A DNA stretch of 64,000 bases, taken from positions 44,285,124 to 44,349,123 of the forward strand of contig NC_089226.1 in the NCBI RefSeq assembly GCF_963924675.1, written 5' to 3'. The stretch's first letter is position 1, and each line of letters starts with the position of its first letter. The translations under genes and the position numbers were made by a program. Below the pieces are notes generated by a model. It was given only the letters and a program-made list of their open reading frames with translations, was not told where the DNA came from and made no database searches. Shown piece by piece: positions 11,531-24,289 of this stretch. This stretch comes from Phocoena phocoena (lineage: Eukaryota > Chordata > Mammalia > Artiodactyla > Phocoenidae).

Positions 11531-12395
11531 GTCCTATTTCTAAATTCTTCCTATTTCTAAATTGCCCCAGAACTCTGATAGGGATTGAATTTATATTGAT
11601 CTGTCCTTTTATTAGTAGAGGGTGTTGAGTAACAAATACATATGCAATTACTTGTGTATCTATCTAGGTAAATAGATAGATACCTGTTTACCTAGCGCAG
11701 GGTGAGGATTAACATATTATGTCCTAAAGTATGTATTATTTGTATAATGAAACACTATAACTCTAGCACCATGTAAGTCTATGTGGAAATCACTGAGGAC
11801 CATTAATTAGCTAATGTAATGGAATTTAACATAACTCATTTGCTATCATAATATAATAAATCATTCAATAAATATGAGCTGTGGTTAAATTGCATATTTC
11901 ATAGTCTCAGAATTCAAGGAAATTTTTCTATCAGGGAAATGAGAAATTTGTATTACCATATAAATGCCCATCTTTTCTCAGGAGAGAGGATAAATTGTTT
12001 TCCCCTTGGTTTCTTGGTTTCTGAACATGAAATCTATGCTGTCATTTTTTAGTAGATGATAGTTCACTTATAATGCCACAGAAAATATAGAGATTGGTTA
12101 GTAAGTGATTGGAATCCACTACTCATTAAGCTTTATTCTAGTTCAGTTATCTTACAACACCAGAGATAGGGAAAATACAGAATTTGGGGATTTTTATCCA
12201 ATAAAAAGTTTTACTTCTTATTTTTGAAAATAAGCAAATTATATAATTTCTGGACCTGGAAGTAGAATTATTATAGCAAAGTGGTATTTTTTGCATGGAT
12301 TGTTACGTTTTTATTATGGACTATTTGTTCCTAAGTTTGGATTCTCTGTTACCTACTATTTTCTGCTTGATTTACTATATAATATTAAGGAAAAT
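11531..12395. other. Unassigned intronic sequence
   Basis: I see no gene or repeat. A small inverted repeat CTAGGTAAA (11664-11672) / TTTACCTAG (11687-11695) flanks a GATA-rich loop. Confidence 0.5.
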
Positions 12396-12406
12396 AAGAA
12401 TAGTGA

Positions 12407-12506
12407 TGGACTTCCCTGGGCTTCCACTGCAGGGGGCACAGGTTCAATCCCTGGTCAGGCAACTAAGATCCCAAATGCCGCGCAGCCAAAAAAAAAAAAA
12501 AAAATA
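12407..12506 (+). mobile_element. Short tRNA-derived SINE with internal deletion
   Basis: It has a GACTTCCCTGG head, GCACAGGTTCAATCCC (B box), AACTAAGATCCCAAATGCCG and an A-tail. The usual segment between the head and CTTCCACTGCAGG is missing. The flanking 11-bp duplication AAGAATAGTGA is at 12396-12406 and 12507-12517. Confidence 0.9.
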
Positions 12507-12517
12507 AAGAATAGTGA

Positions 12518-14035
12518 GGAATTTTCTTGGTAACATAATTTCTTAAGCAATGTCAAAAATATGACAATAATGTACTGGGTGGTCAAGAAAGAATAGGTCA
12601 TTTTGCCAAGCTAATCTGGTGGTAATGGACTAAATAATTCCAAAGCCAAAAAGACAAGGATTCTGTGCCATTATCATTATCATGAGGAACATTTTTTAAG
12701 CACTCATTTGTTTGATGCGATTGCTAAGCACTTTATAAAGGAAGCTAAATGAATATAGTTCCTGTATTCTAAACAAATTGTAATCTTTAAAGCAAAATTG
12801 TAACTTAATGGATTATAATCACACAGACGGTGTTCTTTAGGGTCATCCAAATGAACACACCTGAGACATTAAGTATGTTAATCCCAAAGGAATATACTTA
12901 TCTTCCACGGATTCAAAGGCAATCAAGTAAGAGAACTTTGCGAATAGAGTCTAGTAAAAATGCTATCGCTCTTATTATGATTTTTGAACTTTAACAGAGG
13001 AGAAGGATGGGATTTCATAAATATAAATAGAATAGAAAAACTAAACTCTTCCATGAAATGAGATTTTGAGAAAATTTGGAGGTAACAGATTGTGGACATG
13101 GAATGCTAGGGAACACCAAGAAATGTACTTTGGATAGATAATAAAGTGAAAAGGTAAAATGGTCTGCTGTAGAGTGATGAAGAGCTTAAAAATAGAAGGC
13201 AATCTTATTTTTTGTTGGCACTGTATTGAGAAACTACTAAAATGTCTTGGGATGTGGCTACCCACATAGTTAGAAGGAAGGGAAAGCCAAGAAGGTCCAC
13301 ATAGAAATCTTGGCATATCCCAATATTTTCAATGACAATATCTAGCAGAAAGTTATGCCTCTGATTGGAACAAATAAGAAAATACATTTTAAGAGTTAGA
13401 CTGTCCTTCAGGAATAGTCAAATGATTTGTCATCCTTTCTTTGCCCAGCCCCTTCTTATTTGTGATATATTCCTCTGACATTAAAGTTTCACAATAATAG
13501 TGAAAACCTTTTGTTACTGCTAGCATGGTTGACTGTTCAGTGGTGGTTTGGAATATCGTGTCCTTGCTGGTTGAGATATAGTACTCAACCATACAGACTT
13601 CCAGAGTTTGCAGAGAACATAGTGGAAAAGACAACCAAGGTTAAGATGCAAACTCAATAGAAATGAGAATTTATCTTTTTCTTTTTTTTTAGGCCGGGGA
13701 ATCAATTTACATAAATAAATATTCCTATTCTTGTTTCTTCCACAGAGCAGAAACAGAGGCAATATTTTTCAAATCATCCTTTAAAAAGAAGTTCTTAATT
13801 GTATTTATTATTTATTTATTTGAGGTCTTGGCCTGTATGATGTAAACTTCTAACAAGAAATTTCCTAAGCCTATCAAAAGCATCCATTTGGTGTTCACTA
13901 TTTTTCCATATTAAGAGGAAGTCACAGAGGAAAAAGAAATGATATAACTTCAGTGAGAACTGAGAATCAAGTGATGTAAAGAAAATTAAAGATGTTTTTT
14001 AAAGAATAGAAAAGTTGAAAGGGACATGCAGTTTT
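12518..14035. other. Unassigned intronic sequence
   Basis: It is AT-rich. A MIR-like scrap may lie near 12660-12775 (TTATCATTATCATGAGGA, CTAAGCACTTTATAAAGG). Minus-strand open frames at 13041-13762 are short, overlapping and unrecognised. Confidence 0.4.
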
Positions 14036-14039
14036 TCTA

Positions 14040-15460
14040 GATATAAAGGCAAAATATTTAAAACTCTTAATTCTTCCCACAATAATTTACAGCCTTAATA
14101 TAATTTCAATTAAAATCAGAACTCAAGATCAAAAATAATATTATTTGAAGAAAACTTCAAATATTATTTGAAGAAAAATAATATATATATATTTTTTACT
14201 TTTTCAACCACGTTTACTGGCTCACATGAATATCTGAAAACAAATCCATCTGTCTTCCCTTTTTGTCTCCTTGGCACAATTTCCCTTAGTTCTTAAAAAA
14301 CAAACTACTATAAATATTCAGAAGGGGAAAATAAATTTATAAGGTGAAAGAGGTCAATAAATAGCCAAGTATGTCAACCACTGAAAGGACTATTTTTTTT
14401 TTTAAGATTAAGCCACTGATTTGCAACTTTTATTAAAATAAATTTAACCTCTAAACACAAGATAATAGATACCTTGATCTCAACTCAAGTTTTGACAGCA
14501 CTTGAAGTTTTACACAAACAAACTGCATAAGAAAACAATTAAAAATGAGTAACAAGAAAATCTAGAAAAATTTGAATAACAAGATAGGACTGGCTCTATT
14601 TAAACATGTTATAAAGTGAAATGAATTTTACAAACAAACTAAGAATTTACAAGGCTAAATAATACGCCTAGGAACATGAAGCTATTAAGTGGATGAGCTG
14701 AGATTTGAACTCAGGCTCATATTATACTAAAGGATGTGCTAATTTATAATTTACTACACTGCCTCCTATAAAGTTCAAGAAGTTTAAGCACTGTGGCACT
14801 AGAGCAAAAGTGACAAGAAATATATTAACAAAGGAAAATAGCCTAGAAGCAGACCCTTTGATACATGAAAATATATATCATATGATAAAGGAAGCTCTGT
14901 AAATCAATATAAAGTGTTAGTTTGTAAATAGTTAAAGCATTTGGCACTTAACTATTTTTAAAAATTAAATCTTTACTTCAGATGACCAAAAATTACTTCC
15001 AGATAGGTTAAGTACTTTAACATAAAAATGTTAATCTGTAAAGGCATCAGAAGAAAATATAGAAATTAAACTCTCCATATGAAAGATCATTCTATTGTGG
15101 AAGAATTCACAGAGAAAAGTAAGTAGATTTAACTACATAAAAATTTTAAAATCATGCCAAAAAATAAAAGGAAATTGAACGAAAAAAATTTATAGTAAAT
15201 ATACACTAAAACCTTCAATATATAAAGAGCTTGTTTAGTTCAATAAGAAATAAGCTGCAAAAAGAAATGGATAAACTATGTGAACAGAGTAGATCATAAT
15301 AATATTCAAATAAATGTTAATTAGAATAACTGTAATACCATATTTCATCTATCAATTAACAAAGATTTTCTTTATTAATAGTATCTATTGCTGGTGAGGA
15401 TGCAAAATATTGACATTTTCTCTCATGGATATATAATTAGGGTTCTTTAAGAGGATTGAA
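14040..15460 (+). mobile_element. Old LINE-1 (L1M type), sense, fragmented
   Basis: AATTTCAATTAAAATCAGAA (14100s), AAGGCATCAGAAGAAAATAT, ATTCACAGAGAAAAGTAAG and TTGCTGGTGAGGATGCAAAA follow L1 ORF2 3' region order in sense. It is interrupted by a MIR at about 14650-14772 and has no intact frame. Confidence 0.65.
14650..14772 (-). mobile_element. MIR SINE, antisense
   Basis: GGATGAGCTGAGATTTGAAC and CTACACTGCCTCC are the reverse complement of the MIR 5' half. Confidence 0.75.
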
Positions 15461-16930
15461 CTTATTCTGCCTTAGGAAATCAGAAAATTTATGTGGGCAT
15501 GATGAGGTGCATTTGAGCTGGAACACAGAGATTAAAGTAGGAGCTTTCTATGCAGAAAAGGGCACTGTTGGAAGAAAGAACACATTGCCATAAAAGGCAT
15601 GATGTCATAGCAAACAATAAGATGTTAATGCAGCTGAGCTTAGAATTCATAGTTAGAAATATTAGGAGATAAGGCTGCAGAGATATGTAGGAGCCAGTTG
15701 TTTAAAGAATATTCAACACCCAGATAAACAAATTAGACTTCATTGTATAGTCCACAGGAGATTAAGAATCTCTGCTCCAGTACCTAACCTTATTATGCTG
15801 AAAATAAAAACAAAGGTTATCACTGGTAGGCATAGTTTGTGAAGGCCTCTTCAAGGAATGGGACTCTTAGTTGGTCCTGAAATCTTGGACAGGATTTGGT
15901 TAAAAGAAGAACAAGCAGTCCCGGCATCGGGAATGCACATGCAATAAAAAAGCCAGAGAGATGGGGGGAAACTCAAATTTATCCAATGAAACAACCTAAT
16001 GAAGGAAGTGAATTCATATATTTGCTTGTTGCTGTTCCCTAATCCATCACTTCATAGGCTTGGTCTTTGACCAGAAGGTCCTGTATTTAAGAACAGAGAA
16101 GATTCCCACTGCAAGGTTGGTTTTGATAGGTTTCAAAGGACCATGTATTTCATGCTAGTAATTTTGTTTGCCCAGGGTTTTAGGTTAGAACTTCATAAAA
16201 AACCCTCTAGTTTCTTTGGATAAAATTGCCTATTCCTCCTTGAATATGCATGCAGGGGGTACTGAGTTTGTGCAGAAAGGAGGGACTGAATTAGTATCAA
16301 GCTGAGCCTTGATCACTTTGAGGTGTTTCTTTTGTTGAATGCCAACGTTGTCAAAAAAGTGCATTTGCTGTGACAAATGAAAACATTCTCCTTAAGAGGT
16401 AGATTGTGGAAAGCTTAGTAGTAATAATATGTGCAACTGAAAATGCCTCTGTTACTTGCTTTCACCTTCCTTAAACCTCTGTTCTTTTTTTTTTTCACCC
16501 TGTCAATTTTTGTATTTAGCTTCAGTGGAAATAGAACTCATATTTTATAAGAAAGCCAGTTACAGACATTGATTCATTGATGTATTTAGAGGCCAACAAG
16601 TCTGTTTGCAGTTCTTTCAAAAGCTGATTTTTTTTTTAAATAGTATGTTTAACAAGTAGGAACTAGAATAATGAATATTAAAGGAATAGACTTTTATCAC
16701 TGGGCTTGCTCTGAAAATAAAAGCATCCATTAAATAGTTTTTCTTTGTATAATACTGCATGGCCTACCTCCAGACCATACACTGTTAAAAGTACCAGGTG
16801 TGGAGGCACACAGATTGTATATGACCTTGCTGTGTTTTTCTCTTATTATGTAATCCTTAGGCAAGAAGAAAATAAGAGAGGGGGGAGGCCAGGAAAGGAA
16901 GTACAGTATTTTCTCTCCCCAGAATGAGGC
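15461..16930. other. Intronic sequence, possibly with very old L2 remains
   Basis: At 15480-15900 the purine-rich text (GAGCTGGAACACAGAG, GGAATGGGACTCTTAG) looks like decayed antisense LINE, but I cannot align it from memory. 16240-16930 shows nothing recognisable. Confidence 0.35.
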
Positions 16931-16934
16931 AATA

Positions 16935-17095
16935 TAATGCAGTGGAAAGAACACTTGACTGTGAGTTTGGGGGGTTTGTTTTTGTTTCTGTTTTTGTTTT
17001 CTTTTTAAATCTCTTTGCCTCTTGCTAGCCATATGGCCCTGGGCCAGTCAGTCAGGCAGTGTGGTTTTTAGTTTCCTCACCTACAACCTGTTGCA
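16935..17095 (+). mobile_element. MIR SINE, sense, diverged
   Basis: It contains ATGCAGTGGAAAGAAC, CTAGCCATATGGCCCTGGGC and TTTCCTCACCTACAA in MIR order, with a T-rich insertion in the middle. Confidence 0.65.
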
Positions 17096-18555
17096 TTGAT
17101 ATAATTTTCTCATTTACCAGCTCATTGCTGATGTAAGGCTATATAATTCTTTTCAGAGAAATATATCCTAAAATGTGGATAATTTAATTCCACATAGGGT
17201 AGGAATGATAACAGATTAATTGAGGGATAGTTGAGAAAATCTCACAGGGAATATTGTGGAGGATAAGTGCCAAATATGGGATTTTTATGTTTGTTTTCTT
17301 TCTAGCACCTATTAGTGTTCGTATTCGTTTATTAGCTCTGGTTGTATATATTGTGCTCTATGTTCTTATCTTCTGAGTTACAAGTATGGACTTGTTTTTT
17401 CCTCCCTTGGATAAGACAAGTATAAGATTCTGTTTTTTTGTATTCCTTTGATATTGGCCTTAATATTTGTGGAAAAGGTAGTTTTATATAACCAGAGCAT
17501 GCAACTGATTGTTTTTTTCTTCTAAAATCGCAGTCCATTTCCATTTGAATTTTATCAACAGAAGATTTGTCTATATCTTTAATAGGAAAATATTCTTGCT
17601 CTGCAGCTAGATTTTCTGATTTATCTAAAATAGTATTAATTTGAATGCCTTTGATGTTGCTTTGAAAGCAATATTTTAAATAGCAACTATTGTTATTCAA
17701 TACTGAGTTACCATGGTAATAAAGAACATTTACTTGATTTGAACTTTTCAGAAAAGGAAAATTTATACTCCGTATCTTTCTAGTTGGTTTGGATGTACTT
17801 CTCTGTAAGTTTGCCCTTTAATTCTCATTTTTTGAAGTAATTTGTTTCTTCTAAGATTAGTGTGCATATTTCTTTTCCTAAGGAAAATAAAACACAAAAT
17901 TTTGACAAACCATTAATTTCTTTGAATCCCTAGGAGAACAGCTTTTCTTTCCCTCTTTAAGTAATGTTGTAATTACATTCTAAATTCTTTTTCAAGTAGA
18001 TAGGGGGAGGAAAACTTTTTCCTTCTTCCCTTCTAGATTCTTTGGCTGGCCTAATAATTAAATTGACCTTAGCCAGATTAACAAGAAAAAAAAATAATTT
18101 CGTATATATGGGAACCCCAAAGGGATGAGGCTTCTTGCCAGTTAGGCAGTTGAGGCTTATATGCCATGCTGAGCTAAGGAGAAGCAGGTAGGGGTCCTCA
18201 AAGGGGAGGAAGACAATTCACAGGAAGATGGGAAGAGCAAATGTTTGGTAAATAAATGTTTCCCACGCCATGCAGATAAGTCTTTCTGATGTAAAAAATT
18301 ATGGCTGATAATACTTCTCTTCCTGGTAAGGCCCGTTATCTAAATTCTTTTAGGTAGTTAAAGGGGAGGTAAGAAGCTCTTCTTGCATCTGTTGGGCCTT
18401 TATTGTCTTTAGCTTGGAATAATCCATATGCCAAAGTGGCACATTCTGGGGCAGCCTGCCCTGAGCCCCATCATGGCTGTAATTGCATTGCAGTTCTTTT
18501 GTTGTCCTGGCATTTCCTTGTGATAAACAGGGCTGCCCTTGAGAATTACAATTTG
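17096..18555. other. Unassigned intronic sequence with a 122-codon frame
   Basis: It contains a minus-strand open frame at 17332-17700 (see findings). The stretch 18030-18340 (ATATATGGGAACCCCAAAGG, GGGGTCCTCAAAGGGGAGG) looks like part of an LTR but I cannot name it. Confidence 0.35.
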
Positions 18556-18559
18556 TTTT

Positions 18560-18632
18560 GTTCATAGTGTGTGACAAATAATAGGCACTTAATGGAAGTT
18601 TGTTGAGTGAGTGAATAAATGAATAAAGGATG
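18560..18632 (+). mobile_element. LINE-2 3' tip, sense
   Basis: ATAATAGGCACTTAATGG followed by GTTTGTTGAGTGAGTGAA is the L2 3' end. Confidence 0.65.
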
Positions 18633-19183
18633 CTTTAACTGGTTATATAGAAGACAGCAAAAATGCTAGCAAAATTATTCATTTCATCTAACGTCATGGA
18701 TAAGAAGGACTTCTTTTTGGTTTATTTCACTTTTTTATAAAACCTCTCTGCCTCTTTTGCTTTTTATTACTGATGTATCCAGGCAAAGCTGGTGGCTCTA
18801 TTCTTCTGGACTGTTAGAGTATGCGTTTATCACTTATTTATTTGCAGTGTACATCTCTTTTGATAACACATATGCCTTCCTTACTAGACTTTTAGTTTAT
18901 TGAGGACCTAACTTGGTGCCTTATTTTTAGTACCTGATCATAAATGTTTGCTGAAAAAATGTTTTCAAATATGCAAATTTTGTTTGTATATTTAAGTAGT
19001 ACTTCCTAAATATTATGGGAAATATTAATTTTTACCTTCTTTTTTAAGCAGCATGTGTGTATGTGTATGTGCATGCATGCATGCTGTTTCTGCATCAGTG
19101 TTATGTCTTCCTCAGGAGGTAGAGGAGTGGATAGTGTTACAAAGGTGTACTGTAGGGAGTGTAAATGACAAGTACCATTGAAG

Positions 19184-19218
<35 letters not shown>

Positions 19219-21357
19219 ATAGTATACACATCTATCTTTTTAAAAATGATTACTCTTATATAAGTTCTCTTTAAAATACAAACAAGATACAGATAAAATA
19301 AAAATTAATGCCTTTTAAACTTCCATCTCAAATCCTTAACCATATTTATTCTTAACTCTTCGGTATATATGCTTATAGACGTCTTAGACATATTGTAGAT
19401 GAAGTTATCCAATACCTCAGAGAGATTGGAAAGCTGAAGAGAACTTGTTATATATGATGGCTATCAACCCCTTAACTAAACGCTCATGAACGATTCTTTC
19501 ACTACAGCTTTGAGAAATACATTGGTGATAGGCATTCTAGAACACTTGAAAAGCTCTATGGTGACAGTTTGCAGGCTGAGAATGACAAACGAGAGAGGCT
19601 ATCATTGGGCTGCTTGAACTCAGTGGAGATGATGAGGTCCCTGAGAGGCAGGGGTTACAAGGCAGCACTTAACTGATAAAGTCAAGCTGGGTGTGGTTAC
19701 CATTATGGGCAGCATGTCCAGAGCAGTGATCAGAATGGAGTGACCTGTTGAGATCTTTGGTGTTGACTGACCATGGTGTCCTTAGGACTCAAGTAGAAGG
19801 ACAGCCTCGTAAAGCCTTACTTGATTTGTACAAATGAAAAGAAAACTCAAAGATTGGCAAACAGAGGGATAACCTGAATCATCTCAGTAGAGAGTCACAG
19901 CTCTTCATCCAATTCCTAGATCTGAGTCAGTTCATAGATTGTGAACACCTTTAATAAAGGGATGGTTAAGTCCCTTTGAGAAAAAACCCTTCTACATGTC
20001 AAAAATTAAACTATTAAATGATCCTCTTACCCTGTAGCATTTGGCAGGGTGCTTGGAGCTATTTGGCAGGGTGGCTGTGCATGGGTGAAAGAAATATTCA
20101 TCTTTGGGGGAACTAAACATTGACTCTAAGGTGACACCATTTTCTTAGGAACCAAAACCTAACTACAGTAGACCAGTAACTTCTTATAGGAAGTTAATAG
20201 TTTTGGCTTTACTCTGTATCACCATAGGCCCAGTGAGTCTTTGAATCCACCTTAATTCCAGAATGCATGAATTGAATAAGTACACTTAGCCACTGTCAGA
20301 ATCCCCTTATCAATATAATCTCCTTTTTTTCTCCTCTTTTCTATTTTTTTTTTTCATAATTTACTCTTGGTGTTTTGCACTTCTAGGTAAAAAGGAACAT
20401 TTCTCATGTCTTATTGTTAGTCTTAAATTTACCTCTTCATCCATGCCATTGTTTCTTCTTTAACTCCAATAGGTAGACCCCATTCTTTTGTATTTGTGTA
20501 AAAGTTGTCAAAGTGTATGTGTTTGAAGAGCTTGCCTCCAGTCCCTACCTCACTAACCAGAACATGGACTTGACCAGCTTATTTTCTTCTGTATAATTTC
20601 CTTTCCAAAGAAAAGGATGTGTTTGGGAACTATTAATATTATTGGGTTTTTGTGATACAGTAAATGGAGTGGGTAGAAAATGACTAGAGAAGTGAGAGAG
20701 AAGAATTTTCATTGGAAGGGATTAAGTTTCATTTTTTAAAAAAAGAGCAAGACGAAGAAAGAACAGGAAGTTGAGTGTAGAAAGGAAAGTTAGGAGAGAA
20801 AAAGAAAGATGAAACAAGTACCTGTTCTTCCTAACATGAAAATACAAGCTAGAGACCCTTGGGGGATAAACTCTGCCTTGCAGCAGAGAATGTTGAGATA
20901 GACAATCAGTGGAAGGAGGGTAAGAGAGTTTAAGATGTTTGTGGACGCTTCGAATATAATCTTTTCTCATTCCAACTCACCTTCCCATGTATTAATGGTC
21001 AGTTTTTGAGCAATTCTATAAAATTAGAATAGCTTTATTATCTTTTGATGAATAGCTTGGCATGCACAAAGACCAAGCCACCTGGATCCCAGTTATTGTC
21101 AAGTTACTTTTTTTCATGACATTGATCACCTACTGCACCTTCTACATATTTATGTGTTAAATTATCATCGTTGGACCAGCCTTTTCATAAAATAATGAAT
21201 AACTTTTGAAGTAGATGCTGATTCATTATCAACAGATTTGAATGTTTTCATGTGTTCAGTGAAATTGTTATGGCTTCCAGGGTGGATGGCAAAATACAAA
21301 CATTTTGTTCAAGTTGCATGTTCATCACCAACTTTCTTGAAAAAGACAAATAAATTT
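18633..21357. other. Unassigned intronic sequence
   Basis: Apart from the GT repeat at 19185-19217 I recognise nothing. No NOX4 exon was seen; I looked for codons of the segment expected just before exon 13. Confidence 0.45.
19185..19217 (+). repeat. (GT)n microsatellite
   Basis: About sixteen GT units, with a short TGCATGCATGC run 110 bases upstream. Confidence 0.97.
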
Positions 21358-21368
21358 AATATTTACTT

Positions 21369-21627
21369 TTATTTTTCTAAATGTTTATTTATTTATAAAT
21401 TACTTTATTTACTTATTTTGGCTGTGCCAGGTCTTAGTTGTGGCATGCAGGATCTTTAGTTGCGGCATGCGGACTTCTTAGTTGTGGCATGCAGACTTCT
21501 TAGTCGCAGCATGCAAACTCTTAGTTGTGATGTGCAAGCAGGATCTAGTTCCCTGACCAGGGATCGAACCTGGGCCCTCTGCATGGGGAGCGCAGAGTCT
21601 TACCCACTGGACCACCAGGGAAGTCCC
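21369..21627 (-). mobile_element. tRNA-derived cetartiodactyl SINE, antisense
   Basis: It runs from TTTTGGCTGTGCCAGGTCTT, with repeated TTAGTTGTGGCATGC units, through the antisense B box GGGATCGAACC to CCACCAGGGAAGTCCC. The 11-bp duplication AATATTTACTT is at 21358-21368 and 21628-21638. Confidence 0.92.
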
Positions 21628-22169
21628 AATATTTACTTCTAAATTAATCATTATCTTTTCTTAGCTTATTACTGTTGAAATAAGTTACTACATTTCATGA
21701 TAAGGGACAAAACCACTATAATAAGAGTGTTCAGGCTACCCTATACATTAGACTGTTTAACCTCTATTTCCTATACATTTTTCGTACCAACCTAAATTAT
21801 AATTTTCTACATTTCCACTGACATTGTCACCTGGAGGCTTGATGGCTGTGTGCGTCTTATGGACCTCAGCATGGGGCATGGTGCAACTGGCTAGTATACT
21901 ATGTGCCCTGAAAGGCCACTTGTTTATTTTTCCCATCATCAGCCCAGATTAGATGGTATTACTTGTCCCAGGGTATGTGTGTCTGAGGGCATTTCTGAGA
22001 GCAATTCTTCTTAACAATGAGCATCTCTATTGCAGTGAAGGTGTTAGTTATGTTACCTCTGGAAATAGCTGGAAAGGAAATGACTTATTCTGACTTAACT
22101 ACACATTCATGCATCTCACCCAGTAGTAACCAAGGACACTGCAGAAGCTCTAAGTACAAAGTGGAGTTC

Positions 22170-22830
22170 TGTCAAACCCACCTGTTGCAGGTTGGGTTCA
22201 CCAGAAACTGATTCTGAGAAGTAATTTGTGAATGTAAAATGCTTATTAGAGATCAACACCTGTGAAGGAAAGAGGAAGGCAGTGAAACTGGGTACAGGAA
22301 GAACCTGAACCACCATGTATTCTCTATGAAGGCTCAGCCAAAGTGGCAGGAAGCTTTGGAGCAAATTTTACCCATCAGAGTTGCCTGTGTACAGCTAAAC
22401 TACCCCTGCCTTGTTCAGTCACTGGATTTGAGCTGTTCTGGGAAAGGCAATTCCCCTGCACCTAAGACAGACTCTGATGTAACTGACAGCTGGAGGCTAC
22501 CTGCTGACTGTGCTTTTGCTTTTTCTCTTCCTTATTATTATAGTGGTAGGGAGAAGACTTTATTTTTGCTCATTCCAAGAATATATATGCATACTGTTTT
22601 TTTTGTTATGCAAATGTTTATTGCTTTTGTTACGTTCTGCATGTTGGGGAGGATTGCAGATTGCCTATTTTCCGCTAAAGGGAAAATAAAGAATTTGAGT
22701 CACAGTAAATGTACAAAACAGTTTGTTAAAATTGGAAAGAGTATTTTAGTTTTCTCATCTTTGTTTTCAAATAAATAAGTATATTGTCTCACAATTGGTT
22801 GTCCAGGGAACCCAAATTAATGTAATTGTG
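22170..22830. mobile_element. Possible LTR-type repeat, interrupted
   Basis: GTTGCAGGTTGGGTTCACC with AAATGCTTATTAGAGATC resembles dispersed LTR sequences, but I cannot name the family. A 150-codon plus-strand frame (22326-22778) runs across it and has no recognisable domain. Confidence 0.3.
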
Positions 22831-24060
22831 CACAGCATGTCATCCAGGTCTTGTTGCCTGGGAATCCTTTTGTTGATTGAATGAGAGAAAGAAACAGTGG
22901 GTGAAAGGCTACAAAAGCTTGTGTTAATTAAGATATATCCCCTACTGGTAGAAGATTACGGTCAGACATTATCACATCATTAGTCAGCTCATCAAAATAT
23001 CACTTTGCAGAAAATCCTCTGGTTCTTTTCAGTGGCTTTAATGAAATTGTTCTAAGAAGCCCTGTGAAAGGACTGAGCTCTAGTTTTTGGATAACTGCCA
23101 TTTTCTTAAGAAACAGACTTTGGGCCTACTGAGAAAGCAGATCAGCTGGTGTGACATTTTACTCTAAGAAAAGAAGAATTATTTAAAAATTTTTGCTATT
23201 TAACAAAGGAAACATAATTTATTTTGGTCTTTTCCTTAGCATCAGATAAAGAATGGGATGCTAATAGCTGAAATTTAGGAGACTAAAGAAGGATTAATGT
23301 AAGCATTTGAAACAATTTTTCATTTACTTGGACTTTTCTAAGGATAATTTTTATCATTTATTTTTATTCTCATAAAGAAAAAATAAGCAATCATTATACT
23401 TTTATGGGAAAAAGTTAATTATTCTCATTTAGGAATTTATATATATGGTATAAAAATGGAAAATTTAAAAAGGACAGTTTTAAGGTACTGTGTATATTTT
23501 CTGTTTGTGTATATGTGAACTTTTTTTTTTGACAGTCGCGCTAGCTACTCAAGAGTTTTCATGTTCACTTGGTATTCCTTGCATTTATGATACTCAGATT
23601 AAAGGATGCTCCAGATGTAGGAATACTAATTATAGATTTCATAGTTTGGGTAGCTTAATAAATGATCTCTTATATGCTACTTTTGCTGTGTGTGTAGAGG
23701 GTGGGTTTTTGTTTGTTTTTTAGTCCTGTCAGTATAATGTCATCTCCAGAAATTTTTAAACTTATATTAATTTTCAACACCCAAGGATATATCATATTTA
23801 ATATAGCTATTTGATTGAACAGTTCTTTACTTGATGTGTAAAGTTCATATTTGTTGTTGGGTTTTGCTTTTATTTTTCAAGACCCATTTTAGGAAAGGCA
23901 TAAATGGGGGGCAAAAGAAGGAAAAAGAGAAACACTGCAAATCACTCATTTAATGGGATGCTACATAAATTGGGAAGTAGACTGAAAAGCATGGGTCATG
24001 TCATCAGAAAAATTTACTAGTCGTTCATTGAAATAATCATTAATTTCGTTGATGAAAAAT
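22831..24060. other. Unassigned intronic sequence
   Basis: It is AT-rich. I see no gene or recognisable repeat. Confidence 0.45.
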
Positions 24061-24070
24061 AGCAGCATAT

Positions 24071-24276
24071 GGGCTTCCCTGGTGGTGCAGTGGTTGCGAG
24101 TCCGCCTGCCGATGCAGGGGACACGGGTTCGTGCCCCGGTCCGGGAAGATCCCACATGCCGCGGGGCGGCTGGGCCCGTGAGCCATGGCCGCTGAGCCTG
24201 CGCATCCGGAGCCTGTGCTCTGCAACGGGAGAGGCCACAGCAGTGAGAGGTCCATGTACCACACACACACAAAAAA
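24071..24276 (+). mobile_element. CHR-2-like SINE
   Basis: A little-diverged element runs from GGGCTTCCCTGGTGGTGCAG through GGTTCGTGCCCCGG (B box) and GAGCCATGGCCGCTGAGCC, to an ACACAC/A tail. The 10-bp duplication AGCAGCATAT is at 24061-24070 and 24277-24286. Confidence 0.96.
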
Positions 24277-24289
24277 AGCAGCATATCAG

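Noticed and set aside
18030..18340. An LTR
   Set aside because: The texture is LTR-like, but I could not match ends or a known family, so it is mentioned only as unassigned.
19185..19217. Short tandem arrays as CRISPR
   Set aside because: They are simple dinucleotide repeats without spacers, in a mammalian genome. No CRISPR array or cas gene is present.
22326..22778. 150-codon plus-strand frame as a gene
   Set aside because: It runs through an LTR-like repeat and AT-rich DNA, has no recognisable domain and no splice or promoter context.
24071..24276. tRNA gene, from the B-box-like GGTTCGTGCCC
   Set aside because: It is the tRNA-derived head of a CHR-2 SINE with SINE body, tail and target duplication, not a folded tRNA gene.
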